Part shown: piece after piece, positions 21,188-31,400 of the stretch
Numbering within the stretch: position 1 is the first letter of the stretch
Layout: each line of letters opens with the position of its first letter
NCBI GenBank assembly: GCA_963920575.1
Contig: OY986966.1
Coordinates: 10,270,048-10,334,047, forward strand
Length of the DNA stretch: 64,000 nucleotides
DNA from: Narthecium ossifragum
Lineage: Eukaryota > Streptophyta > Magnoliopsida > Dioscoreales > Nartheciaceae
Direction of reading: 5' to 3'
The notes under the pieces: generated by a model
The model's input: the letters and a program-made list of their open reading frames with translations, nothing else
What the model was told of the DNA's origin: nothing
The model's database searches: none
Program-made: the position numbers and the translations under genes

Positions 21188-23976
21188 TGTGAGGACCCGT
21201 ACCTCCAACCCGGTCCGACCGCGTTAGGTCGAGGGCTTGGCTTTGTGGTTTGGCTCGGTTGGCCCTGGGATGCGATCGGTTGATCGCATCGCTGTTTTTG
21301 ACCCCAGGGGCATTTTGGTAAATATGCTCCCTGGTGGTCAGTTTCACACCCGCGTGTGCACACACTGACCTTGTTTGTGTTAGTGTTTGATTAGAATGGC
21401 TAGGTGGACCCGGGATCGGAAGATCCCAGCTCGGGCGCGCTGAAGCTTGCTTTTGGGCAGCTTACGGCCCTTGAGCGATCGGTCGCTCCAAGGAGCGATC
21501 GATCGGACTCATGCGCAGGGCAGTTGAACTGCGCAGAGCAGTTCAACTCCCGTCGTCCTCCTTTGTCAGGGAAGAGAGGACCTCTCCCACCTTCCCTCAC
21601 CTTCCCTGAGATTCCCTGAGCTTCTCCTTCTCTTCTCTTCCTCTTCTCCCTTCTCTTCTTCTTCTCCCTGGCTGCTTCTTCTTCCCGCAAGCAGAGCTTG
21701 CTTTGTTTCTCTTTCCGGGCAGCCAGCTTTCTTCTCTCCGTTCTCCCTCCTCCGACCACCATTTTGGGAGCTTGAAAGCTTGTTGGATTCGTGGCAACGA
21801 GAGGAAGGCTGCTGGTGTGGTTTGGAACCTTGTTGGTGATCAACTCGCGGGGAATCAACCGAGGAATGCGCAGTCCGGTAGGTGTTCTACCTACATGCGT
21901 TAATTAATGGGTTTAGATAAATCTAGCCATTAGATTGTGATGAAATTATGTTGTTGAATGCATGTTGCTTAATTTAGTCTCTGATTTAAGTTTCATGAAC
22001 TTTGGTTAATATTTAAGTAGGATTTTAGCATGATAAATCTCGGATTTCCGGTTTTCTGCTGTTCTTGAAGAACAGCCGGCTTGCGGCGAGTTTTCCGGCT
22101 TATACATGCATGATCTTGGATTTTTATGAGAGATAAGAGTTGTAGATCTGTGAGTCTACTTTTAAACCCAATTGATTTCATATTTTTACGATTTTTCTAC
22201 GAGTTTTGGTGATTTTTATACGAAACTGTGTCGGAGTAGATTTGCTGATGAATAGTGCCACGGATGATCCGTGGATCAACCGTCGCGGTCTCCACGGTCG
22301 ACCGTGAGGTCTCCAAGGTCGACCGTGAGCCCGAAAATCAGCAAAATAAACTCTCACGGTCGATCCGTTGATCGACCGTCAACCCCAGCTTCTTCACGGT
22401 CGATCCGCGGATCGACCGTGAGCCCCGAAAATAGCGAAATCACCCCTCACGGTCGATCCGCTGATCGACCGTCAACCTTAGGTCTTTCACGGTCGATCCG
22501 TTGATCGACCGCCAGCCTTGAATAGTGTTTTTCGGTGGATTTTTGATGTTTTATCATGTTTGATTCTTCAGGATTCATGTGATTGGTATTCCTAGAGATC
22601 TCGATGGCTAGCATGTTTTAATTGGTTATTTTTAGATGATTAATTGTTTGATTTTCGGCATGTCTAATTAGATATAAATCATCCTTGTCTAATTAGCAAT
22701 TAATCACATGTCATGCTTATTTACATGTATATTTAGCTTGTGGTTGAACCAAGGGGGTTGTGCCCCTTGGGATGTTTAGCTAATTAAATGGGCCGATGTG
22801 TGCCGTAGTTGATGTTAATTGCAAATGTGTTTGATTATTATCTGTGTGGCCGGGGTTGTGCCCCGTTGTAGAAACTGCTTGTTAACGGTCCGTAGGCGCC
22901 GTTATAATATTATATTATTGTAGCTTAGACCCATGCTATGTTTACCCTCCGGCAAGCTTGACGCTTCGCCTAGCCCGTGTATGTTGTCTTGGCATACTGT
23001 TGCATGCTGCTATTCCTGTATCTCTGTGCTTGAGCATTGCATGCATCTGTCTGCATTAGAAGCATCAGGCTAGGTGGTAGACGATGGTTTCGATCGTTGA
23101 TTCGGGGTTCTCGGGTAGCCCGGATCTAGCCCTAGGGCCGGGGTTTGGGGTAGTCGAGGATTAGGATGTGATTGTTATCAGTGATTATGTTTGATATCAT
23201 TCGAGTATTATTAGGTAGTCGGACTGGAATATTATTTTGTTTTGAGGTTTAGAGGTCGTGTGGTCTTTCCAAGGCTAAGTGCTAAGGATGCAACCGAGGA
23301 GTTCCCGACGTGGTCCCCAGGCAGTGGTATCCCTGCTGGGTAAGGGTTAGAGCCTGCATGTTACTGTTTCCGTGGTCCTCCTGGTAACATGTTCAGGAGA
23401 GAGGTTTCATGACAGGAACCCTTGAGGCATCGGTGGGTTATGGGACCCGTGGCATCCTTTAGACTTAGGCTGGAGGACAACACTGTTGTTGTTTCCCTTC
23501 CTTTGTGAGTGACGTAGAGTAGAACCCTACTGAGCAAGCTTTGTTGCTCACTCCTACCTGGGCTGCATCGGCGATGCAGGTCGATGCAGTCCCTTCTTTT
23601 TCAGGTGGTTGCGGTGTTGGAGGCGGTACTCCCCTTGGTGGTGCGTGAGATCGAGGATATCATCAGTTTATTATGTTCAATTGATGTACAGTTTTAAATG
23701 TATAAATTGTAATTTGAAGGAGATATATATTTGTATATCAATTTGATGTAAATTGATCAGAGGTTGCTGTACTAGATGACTTGAATCATTATTATATCTT
23801 TTTAAAGTTAAATTGTATTTTGATTTGATGATAGGATAGTTTAAATTAATTGTGAATATTGTAATCATGCACCATGTTTAAATTGATGTTTAAAAGGGGA
23901 GGCTTTCGCCGTTTGATTTAGAGTTTAGGACCCTCACGTCCCGGCCTGGATGGGTTTTCTGGGTCGGGGCGTGACA
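21188..23976 (+). mobile_element. Complete Tekay-like solo LTR (copy 3), 2.79 kb
   Basis: Starts TGTGAGGACCCGTACC and ends GGTCGGGGCGTGACA, flanked by a perfect 5-bp duplication GATCA (21183-21187 and 23977-23981). There is no internal region, so it is a solo LTR left by LTR-LTR recombination. The ...GGGCGTGACA terminus is typical of Tekay/Del chromovirus LTRs, whose primer site would follow in a complete element. It has a small palindrome group at 21470-21512 followed by a pyrimidine-rich leader (21545-21720), and a large array at 22258-22515. Confidence 0.85.
22258..22515. repeat. GGTCGATCC/GGATCGACC hairpin array in LTR copy 3
   Basis: Five or more units each consist of CACGGTCGATCC, a 2-3 nt hinge, then GGATCGACCGT or TGATCGACCGT. 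They are separated by 25-35 bp of unrelated spacer (for example around 22330-22345 and 22425-22440). Confidence 0.9.
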
Positions 23977-24390
23977 GATCATCTTCCTTTACCTGCTTCA
24001 CACTTATCTTTGACCGATAATTTGGCTTCATAGCTTATGGACGATGCATGCTTCGTCCCTGCACATCAATATATGATCGCCCATTTAGATGATGATTTGC
24101 ATCTGGACGATGAAGCCATGTACTTATCGATCACAGCTATTTTGCTTACGTGTCCGTCATTAATTGTTTAGTCATTGTTTTAACTAACAGTTATTTTCTT
24201 CAACAAAGAATAAGTTCAGTAGAATGAAAAGCAAAAAAGAAGAGTTTGGCGGATTCATTTTGGGGCAACCGCTGGATACACCAATTCATCATTTAAAATT
24301 TCAGCATTAGAACTTGTTGGTAGAACCTGGACAAATGAGCACATAAAATCTATAAATACAAGTATTTGCTATGTATTCATCTTTCCAGGG

Positions 24391-26195
24391 CCCTCGTCTC
24401 CATGGTCCTCACGCACTTTGCCGACGGCATGCTGGTACTTCTCGTCTCATCACTCTCCAGGGTCCTTTAAACCCAAACACCTACTAATCTTTGCTATATA
24501 TTAACCTTTTCATGCAGTTGGGCATGGGAAGTACACTAGATACTATCTGTCGGCAAGCCTATATATGGTGCGAAACAGTATCACGTGTTGGGCGATTAAC
24601 AAGATCAATGGCAGTTTCGTAAATATTGACAATCGGTCAATAAATACTTCAGTTTTGAGACAGCTGAAGTATTTTAGCCATAACTTTTACATCAATTATG
24701 CAAATAAGGCAATTCTTGAACCATTGAAAAGAGCACGAAAAGTTCTACAACTTTCATGTTGATGAGATTTTCAGATTCCATTGTTTAGTATATCAAACTG
24801 ATAGTTAAAATACCCAATGGCAAAATAGTAAATAATGGCCGAATGTCGATGTCATCGTCCAAATTCTTCTCGTCCATATTTGGCTAATCGGCCATATTAG
24901 CTATTAATATTGTCTACTTGTTTTAGTCATAACTTTCTTATCTGATATCCAAATTAGACGTTTCTTATACCGTTGGAAAGATACTTTGAAGGTTTATAAC
25001 TTTCATGTTCAGAGTTTTTCCAGATTTCAAGGTTATCATCGACAAAATTACAGTTGAAGACATGAGACATTGTTTAGTGGCAGTTTCAATCAGTTATGAA
25101 GCAGTTCTGGTGGTTTTCACTTTCAAAGCAACAGTTGCAATGTAGCAGGCGGTTCAGGTGGTTTCAAGGTGGTTACCAGAAGTTCTATAAAAGACCAAGA
25201 GGATGAAAAATCTCTCCTAAAATCAAGAGCAAAAGCCACTTTATTTTATCTTTTAGCATGTATCAGTAGACTTAAATCTATTTATCATATAGCCTTTTAA
25301 ATTCAAGAATGAATTCTTTTTCTTTCCTAAAATTCCTGCAACCAGTTATTTATTTCTAGGAGTAGTTCAATCATAGTTTATCATCTTCAATTTCCCTCTA
25401 TCTTATGTATTTTATTTCTTTCCTCATCCAGTCTCAACAGCTTCGACACCTCTGTTCGAACATAGTTCGAAGGAGTTGAACTATATCATAATCCTCCTGA
25501 TTCTTGAGTGTTAGACTATTTCGATCTTTTTACATAATTTATGTTCTAACAGCACAAGATACTATCTGTCGCCGAGGCTATATATGGTGCGAAACAGTAT
25601 CACATGTTGGGCATATGTATCCAAAGATCATGGATAATATTAGTCTCATGTGCCATATATTCTTCTCCTTCCAATCTACATCTTCACAACCCCAATCCTT
25701 CGCCTCCTCGGCCTGCAGGATGAATCCATTACAAGAATGGCACGAACCATCTCTCTCTTGTTCATCTCCATCATCTTCTCCTGTGCTTTCTCCTACACCT
25801 TTCAGATGTATCTCCAAGCCCAAAGCAAGAACAGAACCATCGCGTACTTGGCGGCACTCACTCTCACTCTCCACGTCTCTCTTTCATGGCTCATGGTGTC
25901 CAAGCTCAACATGGCAGTCGCCGGAGCAATGACTTCCATCATCTTAGCTATGTCCATAATTAATTACATATGTGTCTTTTGAAGTTTCCCCCAAGTACTG
26001 ACAAAAGTTGCTGAACTAAATAAATCCTTCTTGATCAAATATGAGTCACATCCTGTCCACTTACAATTTGGGTCAGGAGACTGATCAGGATTCAGGTCGG
26101 GTCGAGTGGGCTATGTTTAATGTTACAAAAGCTGCAGCAAAATTTCTTTATCCCCTCAACGGCTTTCTTGGACTGCAGCTCTCCAGGGAAACTAA
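24391..26195 (+). pseudogene. MATE-family transporter pseudogene
   Basis: Remnants of a plant DTX/MATE efflux carrier, an integral membrane protein exporting organic compounds by cation antiport. Recognisable parts: a possible first exon (24391-24472, VLTHFADGMLVLLVSSLSRV); an exon after CAG at 24518 (LGMGSTLDTICRQAY); a second copy of that exon piece at 25552; KQYHMLGICIQRSWIIL at 25590-25640; ILLLPIYIFTTPILRLLGLQ, MYLQAQSKNRTIAYLAAL and LSWLMVSKLNMAVAGAMTSI (25650-25980); a weak GLSWTA piece at about 26160-26190. A 4-bp ATAT insertion after QAY in both exon copies, a frameshift near 25650 and an LTR insertion show it is dead. Confidence 0.85.
24593..25551 (+). mobile_element. Retand-family LTR (solo or fragment) inside the MATE pseudogene
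   Basis: Its end (about 25450-25551: GACACCTCTGTTCGAACATA ... TTATGTTCTAACA) matches the ends of the LTRs at 20304-24205 and 54299-55376. A TATA box TTCTATAAAAGACC lies at 25183-25196. It is flanked not by a 5-bp but by a roughly 60-bp duplication of MATE exon sequence. The exact left end is uncertain. Confidence 0.65.
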
Positions 26196-26624
26196 TAAGT
26201 GCTGATTAATCTCACCCTCAACATTTATCTTCTAATCTTCATCCATGTCCTCCTCGTTCATTTCGTCCTCGTCCATTTCCTCTTCGTTTGCCATTTCTGC
26301 AACAAATGCATTAAACTGCACGAAGAAGGTGACCACAAGATTAAACTGACAGAGAAAAAGATCAAATGGCAGCAAAATGATATGAATGTGCTATCATCCA
26401 GGTTGAAAGAATGCTCTAAATTTCCAGGTCAACTAGGTAATGTATCTCACGAACTCTTTTTGTTGCTTTTGTTTAGCAGAATTATTCAAGATCAAGTTAA
26501 GCCAATAGTTTAGTTTGTGTTCTAAATGCTGATTTTGAGTTATCAACATTTATCTTTAGAATTCCTAGATTGTACACTTTCCTTTCTATAGATTTGCAGC
26601 AAAATGTTCTAGAAGTCAAAGCAA

Positions 26625-29600
26625 TTAAATCAAAAAAGGGAAGGAAAAAAAACCCCTATGATGAACTCTATAGTTAAGGTGTTTGTTGAAATGCTTGTCA
26701 GATTGAATTGGGTGATGATTTTGTACCTGATCAATGTCGATGTCCTCAACTAAGACTTTAGGAATACTGGCCAACTGCTCGCTGACAACGGGCCCATCGC
26801 ACCACTCTAGGAGCATTGGGCAGCAGCTGATCTCCACCGACTTCAGCCTGGGCGGAAGGCACTCGTCTTTTGTGAACTGGATCACCGGGCACTGCTCAAT
26901 CTTCAAGTTCTCGAGGGCTGTCAAGCTCTGGAACCCCACAGTCAATGGCGCTGATGAAGAAGATGAAGCAGCACAAGAATCAGTAGCTGCATTGCCTCCT
27001 CTACAATCAATTGCTGTGAGTTGTGAGCAAGATTGAATTGACAGCAACTTAAGAGCACAAAAGTTGTGCAATTGAAGGCATGTCAAGTTTTCCCAAAAGT
27101 CTATTTTCAGTGTCTGGAGCTCAGTGAAGCCGTCTGTGTAAGCCCATATGCTCTCCTGACATATCCCGCCAATGTATAAGCTTGACAGCAATGGCGTGAT
27201 TGGGAGGATGGTGATCTGGGGGCAGTCGGCGACCTTCAGCTTCTTTAGCATCGGAATGAGACGGCGCTGCATGTTCTTCAGTTTGGGGCAGTCCTGGAGT
27301 TTGAGTTTCATGAGCTGGGGGAATGTACCTACCTCTGGCCAATGCCACTCCTCCCATTCAGGCATCCAGCAGAACTCCAGCTTTTCCAGTGCTGGAAAGC
27401 CCTTGGAGCCAAAAAACTCCAGCCCAACGCATCGCACTCTGCACAGGCTAACAACGTATAGATTCTTGAGTGATGGCAGCATGCCAAGAGTAGGGAGTGT
27501 GTCGCAATTCTCGCACCGCCAGAGCTGTAGAGTCACTAGCGCGTTGAAGGATGGATCTCCTAACCATCGGGGAAATGTGGTGCTACCATAATGCTTGATG
27601 ACCAACACGACGATGCTTATATGAGGCTGGAGGTTCTCAAGCACCATGTTCTCTTCTTCGGCTCGCATCCAAGGCATCGTCGAACTCTCCAGACCACCCT
27701 TAAGCATGGCAGCAACCTGTTTGTCGCCTTTGTCACTCTGATTCTCGTTGTGGCTGCATTTGTAGTCGGATTGATGGACATACCAGTCCAGCGTGAGCCG
27801 CCGGAGATTCTTCTTCCTCACCAACTCGGCCTCTTTCGCATCCCAACCTCGGGCTACATTTCGAAGACCAGAGATGTAAAGGTCTCCTCCGAGACATGCC
27901 ATGTTCTTCAGCTCGCCGATCGCACAGTGTCGACCATCAGCGCCTACATTGAATGCTTGCAGTTCTTGGAGCCCAGTTAGTCTCCCTAAGCCAGAAGGCA
28001 TGCAAATGACTGCATGCTCCATTGTAGGCAGATGCACATGTCGTAAATTGATCATCATTCCTAAGCCTCTGGGGAGCTCCTTTAGACTGTTGCAGTATTC
28101 TAAATCCATAATCTGCAGATGGTACAGCTCGCATACTGATTCTGGGAGTTTCACAACCTTGGTATTTCTGAGGTCAAGATAGCGGAGGAGTTTCAGGTTG
28201 CTAATTGAGTCTGGCAGCTCGGCGACGCTGGTGTAGCTCAAATCAAGCACCCTCAAGCATCTAAGGTTGCTGAAAACATCATTCGGCATAACAACACGGA
28301 GATGGTTTTGCCAAAGTCCAAGTCCTGCGTAGGCACTGTAGATGAGCCTAATGAGCAGCAGCGACCGAACGGCCTTGGGCTTCTCGGCGCAATGGAATCG
28401 TATCTCAGACTTCCTGCCACGGACATAGACCGATGCATGGCGTGCCTCAGAGGAGAGACTTTGCAAATCAGCATTCTCCAATAAGGAGAACCTTTCGCCT
28501 GTGATCGATAGCGCTAGATCATGGATGAGGTCGTGCATCACAAATGTCTCTTTGTCACCGTAGTCCAGCTGCTTGTGCTGGAAAAATGACCTCCACAAGA
28601 GATCATCAAAGTAGTCCCAAGCTATGTCTTCTAACTCATCATTTTCGTGGGACTGGATAAAGCCTTGCACCATCCACAGCTTGATCAGTTGATCCCTTCT
28701 CAGGGGGTAATTCTTCGGAAACAACGAGCAATATAGGAAGCACTCCTTGAGATGCGTCGGTAGATGCCTATAACTCAGCCTCAGAGCAGGCAATATTGCC
28801 TCCCCAGCTTCATCGACGTCCCAGAGATTGCTCTCCAGGAGATCTATCCACTGTTCTTGGTCGTCCTCGTACCGAAGAAGGCCTCCTAGTGCCTTTGCAG
28901 CCAACGGCAATCCTCTGCACTTGTTGGAGATCCTCCTGCCGATGCTTGTGAGATTCGGGTGTGCATCAAGTCGTCGACCATCGAACGCTCGCTTGCTGAA
29001 CACCAGCCAGCAGTCGTCGTCCGATAGGCAATTCAGGTGGTAATCTGGCGCCGTTATTTTCATGATCTTTGCAACTCCCTCATTCCTGGTGGTCACTATA
29101 ACTTTACTGCCTTTGACTTCAGAATGCAACGCGGATCGGAGCTCCTTCCAGAGGCTCTCTTCCTGATTCCAGACATCATCCAATACAAGTAGAAATCTAT
29201 TGCCACTCAAGACTTCCTTCAAGGATTGCTGAAGAGCAACAAGTTCAGTTAACTCGCAAGGTCTCTCACTGAGAGACTCTATGATCTCCTTCATCAGCCT
29301 GGAGACATTGAAATTTTCCGACACATAGAACCATCCCCTCGTCGCAAAATGCTCTTGCACCCTTGCATCCTTGTAGATAAGCTGAACCAAAGTTGTCTTG
29401 CCGACGCCGGCCATGCCGACTATAGGAATGACCGAGACATCTGTATCCGGTTCACAGAACAGTAGCTTCATCAAATTGATGCGGTCTACCTCCCTGCCAT
29501 AGACCTCAGACTGCTCGACAAAAGAGGTCGCCGGAGGCCGTGGTCTGTACTGCTCGCGGCGTGGTGCGTCTTCCTCAGCCAAATGAAGGGCTTCACGATC

Positions 29601-30089
29601 TCTGGCAATCTCATCGAGCCTTTCCTTAACATCCTTAATTCTACTAGCAATGCGAGCTCGAAAGGAAAAATCATCTAGAGGGGAAGGAGCTGGAGGATTG
29701 AAGTCAGGAGCTACCTCTTCTCCTTCTTCTTCTTTTTGCTTCCTCTTCTTATTAACGGTTTGAGCTGCAGTCTCCACCCTGCAACGCAGGAACTCGTACT
29801 CGACCTCGTCGAGCACATCCTCGGCACCGTAAGCAACCCCTCTGAGCTCGCACAGCCAAAGCCTCACAGCTTCTTCTTGAATCTCCTTGTTTTCTGCATC
29901 GTTGATCACATCTTCAATCGATAGCATCGTCGTTCTCAGCTCATTCAGATCGTCTTCGATCGTGGGTGGTGGATCTGAAGAAGAAGAAGAAGAAGAAGAA
30001 GAAGAAGAAAGTGGGGTCGATCTTCGCAGGAGAATTGATAACCTGTCGGTCATGCGCAAGATGGATGATAGGAGGCCACTCCTCCCCAT
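26625..30089 (-). CDS. CC-NBS-LRR disease resistance protein (CNL)
   Basis: Intronless ORF, 1154 residues from the chosen start MGRSGLL (30089); an in-frame upstream Met at 30173 would add 28 residues without known homology. Coiled-coil domain at 1-190 with AYGAEDVLDEVEYEF (87-101) and an eleven-serine run (28-38). NB-ARC: P-loop GMAGVGKTT (225-233), kinase-2 LLVLDDVW (300-307), RNBS-B GSKVIVTTRN (327-336), GLPLA (393-397), MHD in FVMHDLIHDLA (517-527). Leucine-rich repeats follow, for example LRVLDLSYTSVAELPDSIS and LRYLDLRNTKVVKLPESV. All nucleotide-binding motifs are intact, so it is probably functional: an intracellular sensor of pathogen effectors. It resembles RPP13-like/R3a-type CNLs. 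No partner NLR is in the window. Confidence 0.95.
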   Translation of the reverse strand: MGRSGLLSSILRMTDRLSILLRRSTPLSSSSSSSSSSSDPPPTIEDDLNELRTTMLSIEDVINDAENKEIQEEAVRLWLCELRGVAYGAEDVLDEVEYEFLRCRVETAAQTVNKKRKQKEEEGEEVAPDFNPPAPSPLDDFSFRARIASRIKDVKERLDEIARDREALHLAEEDAPRREQYRPRPPATSFVEQSEVYGREVDRINLMKLLFCEPDTDVSVIPIVGMAGVGKTTLVQLIYKDARVQEHFATRGWFYVSENFNVSRLMKEIIESLSERPCELTELVALQQSLKEVLSGNRFLLVLDDVWNQEESLWKELRSALHSEVKGSKVIVTTRNEGVAKIMKITAPDYHLNCLSDDDCWLVFSKRAFDGRRLDAHPNLTSIGRRISNKCRGLPLAAKALGGLLRYEDDQEQWIDLLESNLWDVDEAGEAILPALRLSYRHLPTHLKECFLYCSLFPKNYPLRRDQLIKLWMVQGFIQSHENDELEDIAWDYFDDLLWRSFFQHKQLDYGDKETFVMHDLIHDLALSITGERFSLLENADLQSLSSEARHASVYVRGRKSEIRFHCAEKPKAVRSLLLIRLIYSAYAGLGLWQNHLRVVMPNDVFSNLRCLRVLDLSYTSVAELPDSISNLKLLRYLDLRNTKVVKLPESVCELYHLQIMDLEYCNSLKELPRGLGMMINLRHVHLPTMEHAVICMPSGLGRLTGLQELQAFNVGADGRHCAIGELKNMACLGGDLYISGLRNVARGWDAKEAELVRKKNLRRLTLDWYVHQSDYKCSHNENQSDKGDKQVAAMLKGGLESSTMPWMRAEEENMVLENLQPHISIVVLVIKHYGSTTFPRWLGDPSFNALVTLQLWRCENCDTLPTLGMLPSLKNLYVVSLCRVRCVGLEFFGSKGFPALEKLEFCWMPEWEEWHWPEVGTFPQLMKLKLQDCPKLKNMQRRLIPMLKKLKVADCPQITILPITPLLSSLYIGGICQESIWAYTDGFTELQTLKIDFWENLTCLQLHNFCALKLLSIQSCSQLTAIDCRGGNAATDSCAASSSSSAPLTVGFQSLTALENLKIEQCPVIQFTKDECLPPRLKSVEISCCPMLLEWCDGPVVSEQLASIPKVLVEDIDIDQVQNHHPIQSDKHFNKHLNYRVHHRGFFSFPFLI

Positions 30090-30488
30090 TGCTCGATTTC
30101 TTTCTTCTTCCTGATTGCTCTGAATGCTGAGCTTGGTGATGATCTTAGTTAGACAAGTGCTACCCAAAGTCAACTGGGCTGGCTACTCGGAGTTGACTTC
30201 TAACATGCTTCGAGTTTCATCTTTACTCGATTGGAAGAACAAAATCTCCGCTAAACAAATGTTCAATTAATGGCTCTCGGTATTCTCTAGTTTTTTACCT
30301 ATCCAATGAGATATGATCTTGGATGCTGCGTGTTGTTTGCTTTATCCACAGGAGGGTGAGGCGAGGACCGCGATGCCTCGGCCCTCTTGGGCCTCCAGAG
30401 ATTCAGGCCTTTATCGAGATCACGCAGAGTTACTGAAATGGTACAAAGCCACGGCGTCAACGGGCTGGACCAATGAATTTGGGGGAAT

Positions 30489-30503
30489 AACATACAAAAG
30501 GAT
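30489..30503. repeat. 5' target-site duplication of the LINE
   Basis: AACATACAAAAGGAT, identical to 35486-35500 at the other end of the element. Confidence 0.85.
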
Positions 30504-30515
30504 TGAGATCTGGAG

Positions 30516-31400
30516 ATGGAGATGGTAGACCAGAGAGAGGACGGTGAAGAGGAAAAGAAAGGTATAGAGATAGCGTGTCGGGAAGAAGATGGAGAGCGCG
30601 GCTGGCAGGGCTGGACGACGCGGGGTACGAGGCGGCCTACCACTTCTAGCACCCAATATATCTCTACAGATCTGGAGGTAGCGAGGGTTGACCTGAGAGA
30701 GGACGCAGAAGAGGAAGACTTTGAGGGGCTAGGGATTGTGGAGGCGGCTTGTCTCCGTGCTTGTAAAGGGGTTACTCGCCCTGGAAGATCAAACCCTCTT
30801 GTTATCCCACGTGGGCCAGCCAAGCGGGTTGGGCCAGAGGATCCTAATCTAGCTCTAGTTACGGCCCAATGCTTCTGAGGTCTACAAACTTAAAGAGCTG
30901 TTAGACTCCACTCTAGAGGAGAATATGAAGGCCCATCCACTGGGGGGCTGTTTGGATACCGCGGATCCGTGGGATCCGCGGACGTGGGATCCGCGGTATC
31001 CAGCGGACGGTATCCGCGCCCGCGGATACCGTCCGCGGCGTCCGCTCGAATCGAGCGGACGCCGAAATTGGAATCCGCCCAAGCGCGGATCCCAAACGCC
31101 GAATCCCGCACCGCGGGATCCGCGCGTTCATCGGATCCACGGGATCCCGGCGGATCCCGTGGATCCAAACACGCCCTGGGTGGACCTATGAGCATACCGA
31201 TCTCCCCTGCTCAAGGCCCCAAAGACATGGATTGTGAAGTGGAGAAATGGGAGGAAATGGAGAACCGGGAGAAGGAAGGTGACTTGGTGGCAATGGAAGA
31301 TGATGACCAACGGTTGGAGCTACCCCCTATCCGGTCTGCCAAAAAAGGGAAATTCTTGAAGCGGGAGGAGCACCTGCGAGAAGAGTCTCCCCATGATTAA
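30516..31400 (+). pseudogene. LINE ORF1 remnant
   Basis: A charged reading frame at 30516-30878 (MEMVDQREDGEEEKKGIEIA) and another ending at 31400 (MDCEVEKWEEMENREKEGDL) flank an inserted inverted-repeat element. The final TAA (31398-31400) overlaps the ORF2 ATG (31393-31395). ORF1 of plant L1 elements encodes an RNA-binding protein with a Cys knuckle; no knuckle remains here, so the assignment rests on position. Confidence 0.5.
30945..31176. mobile_element. GC-rich inverted-repeat (MITE-like) element
   Basis: The ends are GGGCTGTTTGGATACC and, inverted, GGGCGTGTTTGGATCC. A 3-4 bp direct repeat TGG(G) lies on each side (30941-30944, 31177-31180). The interior is almost entirely made of GGATCC, CCGCGG and GGATACC permutations that pair with each other, about 230 bp able to form a long, very stable foldback. 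It interrupts the LINE 5' region. Confidence 0.75.

Larger units (their letters stand above)
6002..24205 (-). mobile_element. Tat/Retand-like Ty3/gypsy element, 5' half only, split by three insertions
   Basis: On the minus strand the parts are: 5' LTR (24205-20304, interrupted by a solo LTR), primer site (20303-20281), gag starting about 20264, a copia insertion (19542-9511), more gag (9510-9091), a truncated LTR (9090-6739) and gag C-terminal part (6738-6002). Protease, reverse transcriptase and the 3' LTR are absent; the element ends abruptly at the Athila LTR stub. LTR termini are TGTTGAAG...TCAACA in element orientation. Related solo LTRs lie at 24593-25551 and 54299-55376. Confidence 0.7.
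20304..24205 (-). repeat. Retand-like 5' LTR, interrupted by a solo LTR
   Basis: In plus orientation it runs TGTTGACATGG...CTTCAACA, with inverted TGTTGA/TCAACA ends. Subtracting the 2789-bp insertion and one 5-bp duplication leaves about 1.1 kb. Its R/U5 part (near 20380-20405, minus GACACCTCTGTTCGAACTGA) matches 25450-25475 and 55255-55280, defining a family. It contains degenerate GACCGAT and GGACGATGCAT motifs (21000-21190, 24000-24120). Confidence 0.7.

Noticed and set aside
26734..29043. Plus-strand ORFs across the CNL gene
   Set aside because: They are antisense shadows of the long coding frame on the minus strand.
30090..30173. Upstream in-frame Met of the CNL gene (28 extra residues)
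   Set aside because: The extra residues have no CNL similarity; the Met at 30089 gives a more usual N-terminus. It cannot be fully excluded.
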